A program made the translations under genes and the position numbers. From Prevotella sp. ne3005 (GTDB lineage Bacteria; Bacteroidota; Bacteroidia; Bacteroidales; Bacteroidaceae): a stretch of DNA of 64,000 nucleotides. Positions 42,111-49,746 of this stretch are shown here, piece by piece; position 1 is the stretch's first letter; each line of letters starts with the position of its first letter. The notes beneath the pieces are model-generated. The model saw nothing but the letters and a program-made list of their open reading frames with translations. It was not told the DNA's origin and did not search any database. The stretch lies in the NCBI RefSeq assembly GCF_900110085.1, contig NZ_FOCK01000007.1:1-64000 (forward strand). The letters are read 5' to 3'.

Positions 42111-42809
42111 ATGAAGAAAGGAAATAAAGTCTTTGGATGGATTATCGCCCTGATAGTTGCCGGTTGTGGTCTGTGGCTCTGCAGCGATTGGCGTCTGCAG
42201 GGCGACGACGAGGCAGTACGGGAGACGGTCTATGAGGCAGTAGACTCATTGCCAATGCTCATCATGCAAGTGCAGAAATGCTCAAAGCTCTACACCGCAG
42301 AGTATAGGGTCCACAAGATTGTGACCCACGACGATGCCCTCCGCCTGAAAGGTTCGTTATTGCAACGGCAGTTTAACTTCAAGGTTCCCATGGCCGACCG
42401 TAAGATTGCTATCCCCATCGATGCAAAGCTGAAGGCATGGATTGACTTCAGCAAATTTTCCGAGGACAACGTTGAGCGCGATGGCGACAAGATAACCATC
42501 ATCCTGCCTGACCCTCAGGTGACGATGACAAGTTCTAAGATCGACCAGAAGAATGTGCGCCAGTATGTGGCCCTGACACGTGCCAACTTCAGCGACGAGG
42601 AACTCTCTAACTACCAACAGCAGGGCCGCGCCGCCATCATCGAGAGCATCCCTGAGATGGGTATTCTTGAGACGGCTCAGGCCAATGCAGCCAAAGTGCT
42701 GGTACCAATGCTTGTGGAAATGGGCTACAAGGAAGAAAACATCACGATCGCCTTCCGCAAGCAGTATAGTCCCAAGGACATTCAGACCCTATTGAAAATT
42801 GAAGATTGA
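42111..42809 (+). CDS. DUF4230 membrane-anchored protein, copy 1
   Basis: A 232-residue protein with one N-terminal membrane segment (VFGWIIALIVAGCGLWLCSD) and a large domain outside the cytoplasm. YTAEYRVHKIVTHDD near residue 62, VPMADRKIAIPIDAKLKAWIDF near 94 and ILDPxxQ-like IILPDPQVTMTSSKID near 127 fit DUF4230. The function of the family is unknown. The last four residues (KIED) and the stop codon come from an ATTGAAR heptamer tract, and the next gene starts 2 bp later. Confidence 0.78.
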   Translation: MKKGNKVFGWIIALIVAGCGLWLCSDWRLQGDDEAVRETVYEAVDSLPMLIMQVQKCSKLYTAEYRVHKIVTHDDALRLKGSLLQRQFNFKVPMADRKIAIPIDAKLKAWIDFSKFSEDNVERDGDKITIILPDPQVTMTSSKIDQKNVRQYVALTRANFSDEELSNYQQQGRAAIIESIPEMGILETAQANAAKVLVPMLVEMGYKEENITIAFRKQYSPKDIQTLLKIED

Positions 42810-42811
42810 AG
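42791..42811 (+). repeat. Heptamer tract at the junction of the DUF4230 genes
   Basis: ATTGAAA, ATTGAAG and ATTGAAG: the third TGA is the stop codon of the first gene and the tract ends at the ATG of the second. Confidence 0.7.
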
Positions 42812-43402
42812 ATGAAGGCTCTTACATATATTAAAATAGGTATAGGCATCGTCCTCGTTGGACTAATCATTGCCGGTATTCTGTGGCTGCGTGGTGCCAC
42901 GAAAGGAGACTATATAGATTTCGGACCCAGTTCCGCCATCGACGTTACCCCCACCCAGATCCAGAGTATGAAAGCCATTGGAGAGTGGGAGTTTCTCTCC
43001 GTCAGTGCTGAAGAACTGGTGGATACCGTTCGTAAGGGATTCTTTTCCAACGACGAGCTGGTGCGTATCTACTATGGTACGCTGCGCTTAGGCGTAAACA
43101 TGCATCAAGTAGAGCCGGGATGGATTACGACCAGCGGTGATTCCATCACCATGAACTTACCGAAGATTGGCCTGTTGGACAAGGATTTTATCGACGAGGC
43201 CCGCACGAAGTCGTTCTACGAGAGTGGTTCATGGAAACCTGCCGACCGCGATGCTCTCTATAAGAAAGCATATCGCCTGATGCTCTCACATGGCATGACC
43301 AAAGAAAACCTGCAGGAAGCTGAGACGAATGCCAGTCAGCAGCTAAGTCATATGATGCGTTCTATGGGTTATAAGAACGTGAAAATCACCTTCAAGAAAT
43401 AA
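42812..43402 (+). CDS. DUF4230 membrane-anchored protein, copy 2
   Basis: A 196-residue paralogue with an N-terminal anchor (YIKIGIGIVLVGLIIAGILW) and the same domain: IQSMKAIGEWEFLSVSAEEL near residue 49, SITMNLPKIGLLDKDFIDEA near 111 and the C-terminal MRSMGYKNVKITFKK, comparable to MGYKEENITIAF in copy 1. The pair may form a heteromer. I use the ATG at 42812, directly after the heptamer tract. The end overlaps convergent trmO by 11 bp. Confidence 0.75.
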   Translation: MKALTYIKIGIGIVLVGLIIAGILWLRGATKGDYIDFGPSSAIDVTPTQIQSMKAIGEWEFLSVSAEELVDTVRKGFFSNDELVRIYYGTLRLGVNMHQVEPGWITTSGDSITMNLPKIGLLDKDFIDEARTKSFYESGSWKPADRDALYKKAYRLMLSHGMTKENLQEAETNASQQLSHMMRSMGYKNVKITFKK

Positions 43403-44084
43403 CACAGTCGACAACCGTCAACACCTTTCCCTGCACTTTGAACCTCACATCAAAGTTGAGGAAGGGCATGCCGTACACACGTTCCGGATCGTCATGATAG
43501 CGTGGACGCGGATCCTGCTCCAGTGTGGCTTTCAGTGCTCCGAGATAGTCTGAAGGGATCTTCGCTGCCAGTGCCTCTGGAATCATCACCTTCAGCGGCT
43601 CCCACACTGTCTGATCCACAAAACCGCTTCTCGCCTCAGGGTGAGCATCGGCATAGGCCACATAAGGCTTCACGTCATAGATAGGTGTTCCATCCATCAG
43701 GTCGGCACCAAGCACATGGATGACGGGACCCAGGGTGGGATGCTGTTCGATATGGTCAATACGCACACAAGAGAGTCCAAGAGAATTAGGTCGGAACGGC
43801 GACCGCGTGGCGAAGACACCCATCCTCACATTCCCGCCTAAACGCGGCGGACGAACGGTTAACGACTGTGGAGAGTGGTGATTGGAGGCAGGAGTGTTTT
43901 GGGAAAACTCCCAAATGATCCAAAGATGTGAAAAATCCTCCAGTCCGCGCACGGCCTCCATCTTACGGTATTCAGGTTCAAAGACAATTCGTCCCGTCAG
44001 TCCGCTGACGAGTCCGCTCTGCCTCGGAATACCGAATTTCGACTTCAGAGGCGACTCAAAAAAAGCTATCGGATGTATCTCCAT
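43392..44084 (-). CDS. trmO: tRNA (t6A37) N6-methyltransferase TrmO
   Basis: A 230-residue TrmO/TsaA-family protein that methylates t6A37 in threonine tRNA with SAM. PIAFFESPLKSKFGIPRQSGL at the N-terminus, LEDFSHLWIIWEFS near residue 49, RMGVFATRSPFRPNSLGLSCV near 82 and GADLMDGTPIYDVKPYV near 123 are the conserved blocks of its beta-barrel SAM-binding domain. The C-terminal extension is present, so the protein is full length. Confidence 0.92.
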   Translation of the reverse strand: MEIHPIAFFESPLKSKFGIPRQSGLVSGLTGRIVFEPEYRKMEAVRGLEDFSHLWIIWEFSQNTPASNHHSPQSLTVRPPRLGGNVRMGVFATRSPFRPNSLGLSCVRIDHIEQHPTLGPVIHVLGADLMDGTPIYDVKPYVAYADAHPEARSGFVDQTVWEPLKVMIPEALAAKIPSDYLGALKATLEQDPRPRYHDDPERVYGMPFLNFDVRFKVQGKVLTVVDCVIS

Positions 44085-44091
44085 CAGCCTG

Positions 44092-44169
44092 CAAAATTAG
44101 CATATCTCTCATAAAACACAAAATTTTTCCAAAATTATTTGTGAAATTAAAGAATAATTCGTATTTTTG
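44092..44169. promoter_or_regulatory. Divergent promoters, trmO (-) and sensor kinase (+)
   Basis: Minus: TAATTTTG at 44092-44099 with TTTG at 44119-44122 (spacer 19). Plus: TTTG at 44138-44141, spacer 20, TATTTTTG at 44162-44169. Confidence 0.8.
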
Positions 44170-44198
44170 CCGACAGTATATCAACTACGCCCTATAAC

Positions 44199-45947
44199 AT
44201 GAAACGAATTATACTTCTATTATCCCTGACAATCATAACAGGCTTATGTCGCGCAGATAATCCAGAATATATGAAAAGTAAGGAATATCTGGACTTGCGC
44301 AATGCGATGAACCATGCGTTCAACGATGGCGACAGCGCCCGTTTTTTCCCAGCCATCAAGGCCCTGGAAGACTATCTCCAGTCGCAGAACGATGTGCACG
44401 GCTACTACACGCAGCGATGCAACGAGATTGTGTTCCAGCTGAATCAGCAGCGCATTTACGAGGCCTACAAACTGGCTCAGCAGCTTACCAAGGAACTGCG
44501 CGAGAACAAGATTGACAAGGAGATGTTCATGGGTGTAAACATGATGGGGCATATCAATCGCTATTGCGGCAATGATAAGGAAGCTGTAAGAAACTGGTAT
44601 GAAGTGATTCGGCTCATGAAAGAAGAAGGCTACGAATCCAGCATGCCCCCCATCTATTTGAATATTGTGGGGGTGGTCATTGACAAAGATCCCCAAGAGG
44701 CAGACAGCTTGCTGACCGTTGCAAAGGAGATTGCCAAGAAATATTCTCCGGAAAGGGTTTTCGACATTGAGACGCGCCAGACAGTGAGCTACTATTCCCG
44801 AGGCGACTATGATCAATTCCTCAAAGGTTATCAGGCCTACAAAGAAGGAGAAAAGAAAGGATACACCTCTGTTCACGGCAGATCACTTGAGGTGAGATAT
44901 CTGGCCTATCATGGAAAGACTGACGAGGCAGTAGAGATGGCCAAGAAGGAGTTGGGCGATGAAGGAGCCGATGAAATCCCATTAATCTACGAGAAAGCCG
45001 GTAGATGGAAGGAGGCCTATTACTCCCTGAAAGAAGCTGAGGCCAAGAGCGACTCTATCGACAATGTGGTCATTGCGAACAGCATGCAGGGTATCAGCGA
45101 GCAAATCAAGCTCTTCGAGACAGAGCGCGCTGCCTACCGCGAAAGGATGTATGCAGTGATAGCTGTCTTCCTCTTGCTTCTGTTGCTGATCGTTGCCCTC
45201 GTCTACATCGTGCATACCCGTAGGAGACACCTGATAGAGATGCAGCGTGCCTATCGTCGTGCCATGGAGTCGGAGAAGATGAAGTCTGCCTTTATCCAGA
45301 ACATCAGCCACGAGATCCGCACACCACTGAACATCATCAGCGGCTTTGCACAAGTCATCGCCAACCCCGAGCTGACAGAGACGATAGAGGAGCGCCAACG
45401 TATCGCTGAGATGATGGAAAAGAACGCCCACCACGTAACAGCCCTTATCGACGAGATTATCGGTCTGTCGCTCATCGAATCGACGGAAAAGATGAGAAGA
45501 GACGACACTATGCTCATCAACAAGGCCATGCGTGAGGCTCTGAAGCGATACGAAAAAGTGGTTAATCCCGACATCAAGCTCCTATTCGAGACTACATTGC
45601 CCGATGAGTTCACCCTGAAGACCAACGCCGGCATGCTGGCTCGTATCATCAATTCCCTGTTGGAGAATGCAGCGAAATATACGAAGGAAGGTCACATCGC
45701 CCTCCGCTCAGACAGGAAAGGCGACATGCTCACCTTCACCGTCGAGGATACTGGTAGCGGTATCCCCGCTGAAGAGGCAGAGCACATCTTCGAGCGCTTT
45801 GTGAAACTTGACTCTTTCAAGGAAGGTATTGGCTTGGGGCTACCCCTGAGCCGCAAACTCGCAGAGCAGCTCGATGGCACCGTCGTGCTCGACACCAGCT
45901 ACACCAACGGTGCCAGGTTCCTTGTCAAGATTCCCATCCCATCATAA
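44199..45947 (+). CDS. Orphan sensor histidine kinase with TPR-like sensor region
   Basis: A 582-residue protein: signal peptide (MKRIILLLSLTIITGLC), a 280-residue helical, TPR-like periplasmic region, a coiled coil, one membrane helix (YAVIAVFLLLLLLIVALVYI, near residue 316), then the kinase core. The H box is FIQNISHEIRTPLNIISGF near 366, the N box LLENAAKYT near 488, the G1 box VEDTGSGIP near 515 and the G2 box GIGLGLPLSRKLAEQL near 545. No response regulator lies beside it and no receiver domain is fused, so the partner must be elsewhere. This layout is common in Bacteroidota. The signal sensed is unknown. Confidence 0.9.
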   Translation: MKRIILLLSLTIITGLCRADNPEYMKSKEYLDLRNAMNHAFNDGDSARFFPAIKALEDYLQSQNDVHGYYTQRCNEIVFQLNQQRIYEAYKLAQQLTKELRENKIDKEMFMGVNMMGHINRYCGNDKEAVRNWYEVIRLMKEEGYESSMPPIYLNIVGVVIDKDPQEADSLLTVAKEIAKKYSPERVFDIETRQTVSYYSRGDYDQFLKGYQAYKEGEKKGYTSVHGRSLEVRYLAYHGKTDEAVEMAKKELGDEGADEIPLIYEKAGRWKEAYYSLKEAEAKSDSIDNVVIANSMQGISEQIKLFETERAAYRERMYAVIAVFLLLLLLIVALVYIVHTRRRHLIEMQRAYRRAMESEKMKSAFIQNISHEIRTPLNIISGFAQVIANPELTETIEERQRIAEMMEKNAHHVTALIDEIIGLSLIESTEKMRRDDTMLINKAMREALKRYEKVVNPDIKLLFETTLPDEFTLKTNAGMLARIINSLLENAAKYTKEGHIALRSDRKGDMLTFTVEDTGSGIPAEEAEHIFERFVKLDSFKEGIGLGLPLSRKLAEQLDGTVVLDTSYTNGARFLVKIPIPS

Positions 45948-45952
45948 AAAAT

Positions 45953-45976
45953 AAGCCTCGCCGATTGGCGAGGCTT
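45953..45976. terminator. Bidirectional terminator, sensor kinase and sigma factor
   Basis: A perfect 10-bp stem AAGCCTCGCC/GGCGAGGCTT with a GATT loop between convergent genes, flanked by an A run on the left and a T-rich run on the right. Confidence 0.9.
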
Positions 45977-45983
45977 CATTTTC

Positions 45984-46856
45984 TTATCCTAAATATTTCA
46001 TCAGGATGCGGGCATAGCCGCTGTCGTGCAGCTTGGCAATGCTCTTCTCTCGAATCTGGCGCACACGCTCCCGGGTCAGTCCCATCTCGGCACCAATCTC
46101 CTCCAGTCCGCGCTCCTGGCAGCCAATGCCAAAGCACTCCTTGACAATCTTCAGCTCACGGTCTTTCAACACATTGCGAAGTACATTGTCCAAATCGGAA
46201 GTCAGCGACTCATAATCCACGTGCTTGTCTGTACGTGAGTCGTCACCTGAGCTGAGCATATCGGCCATCGAGTTGTCATCGTCCTCACCAAAGGGTGCGT
46301 CGATACTCATGTGATGGCTATCAGCCTTAGCTGTCTGCTCAATCTTTGCCTCATCAATTTGAGTGAGTTCCGCCAGCTCTGTCACAGAGGGGCGGCGCTG
46401 ATGAATCTGCTCGAAACGGTTGATCTCCTGATTAATCTTGCTCAGGGCTCCGCTTTGGTTCAGCGGCAGACGCACAATACGGCTCTGCTCTGCGATGGCC
46501 TGCAGGATGCTCTGGCGAATCCACCATACGGCATAGGAGATGAACTTGAATCCGCGCGTTTCGTCAAATTTCTCAGCAGCTTTTACCAATCCGATGTTAC
46601 CTTCATCAATCAGGTCGGTCAGTGTCAGGCCCTGATGCTGATACTGCTTGGCCACGGAGACCACGAAACGGAGGTTGGCTGTTACCAGTCGCTCCTTAGC
46701 GCGCTCACCCTCAGGACCACCCTTACGGATAGCCTGGGCCAATTCAATTTCTTCATCAATAGTGACAAGGGGCTGACGACCAATCTCAACGAGGTACTTG
46801 TCTAGTGCTTCACTCGATCGGTTGGTAATGCTTTTTTGAATCTTTAATTGCCTCAT
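45984..46856 (-). CDS. Primary-type sigma-70 factor (RpoD or close paralogue)
   Basis: A 290-residue sigma factor without region 1.1, as usual for Bacteroidota. Region 1.2 is ALDKYLVEIGRQPLVTIDEE, region 2 has ANLRFVVSVAKQYQHQGLTL and DETRGFKFISYAVWWIRQSI, and region 4 has LEEIGAEMGLTRERVRQIRE. The start MRQLKIQKSITNR at 46856 matches the usual RpoD N-terminus. However, region 4 reads GIGCQERGLEEIGAEMG with HDSGYARILMKYLG, somewhat unlike the sequence I expect for the housekeeping Bacteroidales RpoD. It may be the principal sigma that reads the TAnnTTTG promoters, or a group 2 paralogue; I leave the symbol blank. Confidence 0.88.
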   Translation of the reverse strand: MRQLKIQKSITNRSSEALDKYLVEIGRQPLVTIDEEIELAQAIRKGGPEGERAKERLVTANLRFVVSVAKQYQHQGLTLTDLIDEGNIGLVKAAEKFDETRGFKFISYAVWWIRQSILQAIAEQSRIVRLPLNQSGALSKINQEINRFEQIHQRRPSVTELAELTQIDEAKIEQTAKADSHHMSIDAPFGEDDDNSMADMLSSGDDSRTDKHVDYESLTSDLDNVLRNVLKDRELKIVKECFGIGCQERGLEEIGAEMGLTRERVRQIREKSIAKLHDSGYARILMKYLG

Positions 46857-46884
46857 AAAATATGTGTTACCTTGAAAAAGTGTG

Positions 46885-46892
46885 CAAAAGTA
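46885..46892 (-). promoter_or_regulatory. -7 box of the sigma factor gene
   Basis: TACTTTTG on the minus strand, 28 bp before the start. No clear -33 box. Confidence 0.5.
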
Positions 46893-46951
46893 CAAAAAAA
46901 AACGATACGTTGTCATCAGCGCATCGTCTTTTTAAAACATTTTAACTAAAA

Positions 46952-49279
46952 TCAACGTTCTACCGTTTCTATTTGTTGGTCTCCAGGCTTAAACAGCCAT
47001 CCCTTGCAAGTCTTGGCGTCAGCCTTGTAGGCCTTCCACTCTATCTGGTTCCAGTTAATCTGGTCTGTACGCTGGGCGAGGGGTACATGAGGTATCAGCG
47101 AACCATCGCGAACCAGAATGACAGCAGGAATATCCCCTGCCTCGATGGTCTGATAGCCGCCTTCGTAGATTTTACCCGTCTGGTAGTCTATCCACTTGCC
47201 CTTTGGCAGATACACATCACGGCTGTCACCACTCTCCATCAGCGGTGCTACGAGCATCTGCGAGCCAAACATATACTCATCCTCCACCAGCCAGGCACCC
47301 TTGTCCTCCGGGAACTCCACGAGCAGGGCTCTCACCATCGGCAGTCCACGCTCCGAACAGTCCTTCGCCTGGGTATACACATAAGGCATCAGCTTATACT
47401 TCATCTCGGCACATGCACGGAAGGCATCCGTAAAACTCTTGCTGATGAGCCACGGTTCCGTAGGAGGTGCTCCGTGCGCTCTCGTATGACTCGACAGGAA
47501 TCCGAATGGCAGCCACCTGCGATAGATATCCTCGGGCGAGGCAGTCACAAAACCGCCCATGTCGTGGCTCCAGAATGAGAAGCCGCTCAGTCCAAAGCTC
47601 AGTCCGCCTCTGAGGTCGCCCAACAATCCTGTGTTCGTGGTGGCAGCATCACCGCCCCAGTGCAGGGCATAGCGCTGGGATCCAGCCCAAGCAGAGCGCG
47701 CCCAGATGATACCCTCGCCAGGATGGTTCTTCTCCACCACCTCCCATAGCGCCTTGTTATAGCGCAGCGGATAGAGGTTGTGCTCGTAGAGTCCGCCCTT
47801 GCCACTATGGTAGAAACCATTATAAGGTGCTGCCTCACCAAAGTCACACTTGATGGTGCTCACACCTTGCTTCATCAGTCCCTCGATCTTCTGCTGGTAC
47901 CAGCTGACGGTCTCCGGGTTCGAGAAGTCCAGAATCGCATCCTCCACAGGCATACCACCCGTCGCATTGACCACGTGCAGCCCCTTCTCGATGATTTCGG
48001 GGAAGAAACGGTTCTTCGGGGTGAAGTAAGGCAACTGCCACAGACAGGTGTGGAAACCGTCTTTCGAGAGTTGTTTCAACATACCCACGGGATCCTTGAA
48101 ACGATCCTTCGCAAACTGATAGTCGCACTGCCAGTCCACGCCAAACCAGCCCGTATCGAAATGGATCACGTCTGAGGGGATCCTGTTCGCCCGCAACTGC
48201 CGGGCTATCTCCAAGCCCTCCTCCTGCGAGAAATATGTGATACGGCTCATCCACGTGCCGAAGCTCCACAGGGGCAGCATCGGACTCTTACCCGTAATCT
48301 CCGTATACTCGTTCAGAATATCCTTCGGTTCTCCGAAAAACACGAAGAAGTCCATCTGCTCATCAGCCATAAACAGGCGATCTGCACCGATATAGCTGGC
48401 TCCGAAATCACACGTTACGGGTGCCGAGGTGTGCATGAAGATACCATAGCCACGATTTGAGAAGAAGAAAGGCACGGGCTTATACTGTCCGTCGGTCTCA
48501 GGACCCTGCGGATCGGTCACACTCAGGTGTACCTTCTGTCCCACTTTATTTAAAGAGGTGAACGACTCTCCACAGCCATAGATTCTTTCACCAGGAGCCA
48601 GCGCCAGCACTGGGTTGATGCTCCTGGAATTGTCGCTGCCGCGCTTGATAAACGAGAAGGGCAACAGCTTCACCTGACTCGAATCGTTATCTATCGAATG
48701 CCTCGTCTGTGTCAGTACCCTACCCTTTGCATCCTTCACCACTATCCTCCACGGATATTTCTGGATCTCGATAGTGCCGTAGTCTGTGCTATATTTAATG
48801 ATATTGGCAGTCTGTGTTGTAGCAAACTTGCAACTAGCCACTCTCTGTTTGAAACCTTCACAGAACATCACGTCATCAGCATCCTTCGCCTTCGGTTCAA
48901 TCGGGGAGGTCAGCATCCGGATACGTACCGTCCTCGGACTTACCCACTCTACTTTCAGCTTCAGCTCCGGATCGTTCTCATAAGCTGCATCGGGGAAATC
49001 CAGCATCTGCATCCTCACAGGCCAGTAACCGTTCAGGTTGAAAGCCTGTCTCGGACTCAGTCTGTAGCGCTTCCACTGCACCAGTCCCTCACCCTTCGCC
49101 ACGTCGAAGCTCACCAGCGAATCCGCCATGAAATACGTGTTCGACAGGTCGTAGAAGTCCGTCGACATATCCTTCTGCATACACTGCAGGTACTGTATGC
49201 CTGCGTTCGTCTGTATCTGGGCCACAGCCGTTGTCAAGCTGCATAGCGCCCACCATACCAAGAAAAGTTTTTTTGTCAT
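46952..49279 (-). CDS. Secreted GH31 glycosidase, alpha-xylosidase-like
   Basis: A 775-residue glycoside hydrolase family 31 enzyme with a signal peptide (MTKKLFLVWWALCSLTTAVA), an N-terminal beta-sandwich and a TIM barrel. The nucleophile is Asp479 in STIKCDFGEAAP, the form seen in YicI-type alpha-xylosidases, and the acid/base is Asp544 in HWGGDAATT. The block PLWSFGTWMSRITYFSQEEG near residue 333 is a typical GH31 start of the barrel. It probably trims alpha-linked xylose or glucose from plant oligosaccharides in the periplasm. I use the ATG at 49279; an in-frame ATG 57 bp upstream would precede the signal peptide. No SusCD or other PUL gene is near. Confidence 0.9.
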   Translation of the reverse strand: MTKKLFLVWWALCSLTTAVAQIQTNAGIQYLQCMQKDMSTDFYDLSNTYFMADSLVSFDVAKGEGLVQWKRYRLSPRQAFNLNGYWPVRMQMLDFPDAAYENDPELKLKVEWVSPRTVRIRMLTSPIEPKAKDADDVMFCEGFKQRVASCKFATTQTANIIKYSTDYGTIEIQKYPWRIVVKDAKGRVLTQTRHSIDNDSSQVKLLPFSFIKRGSDNSRSINPVLALAPGERIYGCGESFTSLNKVGQKVHLSVTDPQGPETDGQYKPVPFFFSNRGYGIFMHTSAPVTCDFGASYIGADRLFMADEQMDFFVFFGEPKDILNEYTEITGKSPMLPLWSFGTWMSRITYFSQEEGLEIARQLRANRIPSDVIHFDTGWFGVDWQCDYQFAKDRFKDPVGMLKQLSKDGFHTCLWQLPYFTPKNRFFPEIIEKGLHVVNATGGMPVEDAILDFSNPETVSWYQQKIEGLMKQGVSTIKCDFGEAAPYNGFYHSGKGGLYEHNLYPLRYNKALWEVVEKNHPGEGIIWARSAWAGSQRYALHWGGDAATTNTGLLGDLRGGLSFGLSGFSFWSHDMGGFVTASPEDIYRRWLPFGFLSSHTRAHGAPPTEPWLISKSFTDAFRACAEMKYKLMPYVYTQAKDCSERGLPMVRALLVEFPEDKGAWLVEDEYMFGSQMLVAPLMESGDSRDVYLPKGKWIDYQTGKIYEGGYQTIEAGDIPAVILVRDGSLIPHVPLAQRTDQINWNQIEWKAYKADAKTCKGWLFKPGDQQIETVER

Positions 49280-49306
49280 TCTAAAATCGTTTTGGTTTCT
49301 CCCTGC

Positions 49307-49384
49307 AAAGGTACTCAAATTCGCTCGAAAAACCAAATTAATTTGAATTTTTCTATTGTATGTCTTATTTTATATGTACCTTTG
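49307..49384. promoter_or_regulatory. Divergent promoters, GH31 (-) and clpS operon (+)
   Basis: Minus: TACCTTTG at 49307-49314 with TTTG at 49334-49337 (spacer 19). Plus: ATTG at 49355-49358, spacer 18, TACCTTTG at 49377-49384. CAAATTAATTTG (49334-49345) is identical to the core of the bidirectional promoter at 10925. Confidence 0.75.
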
Positions 49385-49415
49385 CAAACGAAGATAAAGA
49401 AAAAAAAACAAGATC

Positions 49416-49727
49416 ATGGCAAAGGAACAATCGAGCATCCGCGAGCGACAGCGAATAGACTTGCGCGAACCTCGACGCTATAAGGTGACCATCTACAACG
49501 ACGACTTCACCACGATGGAGTTTGTGGTGAAGATTCTCGTCGAGGTGTTTTTCAAGAGCGAGACCGAAGCCGAGACGCTGATGCTGCAGGTACACCACTC
49601 CGACAAGGCCGTGGTGGGCATCTACAGCTATGATGTGGCCACCTCGAAGGTACATAAGGCCACGAGCATGGCGCGCGATGCGGGCTATCCCCTTCGCCTG
49701 ACAGTCGAACCGGAAGGCCGCGATTAA
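49416..49727 (+). CDS. clpS: ClpS adaptor, N-degron recognition
   Basis: A 103-residue ClpS protein. After a flexible N-terminal arm, the core reads YKVTIYNDDFTTMEFVVKIL near residue 23, with the NDD that holds the substrate alpha-amino group, then VHHSDKAVVGIYSYDVATSK. ClpS delivers proteins with N-terminal Leu, Phe, Tyr or Trp to ClpAP. First gene of a three-gene operon with clpA and aat, the complete bacterial N-degron branch. Confidence 0.95.
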   Translation: MAKEQSSIRERQRIDLREPRRYKVTIYNDDFTTMEFVVKILVEVFFKSETEAETLMLQVHHSDKAVVGIYSYDVATSKVHKATSMARDAGYPLRLTVEPEGRD

Positions 49728-49746
49728 AAAATCAAAGGAAAAGATT

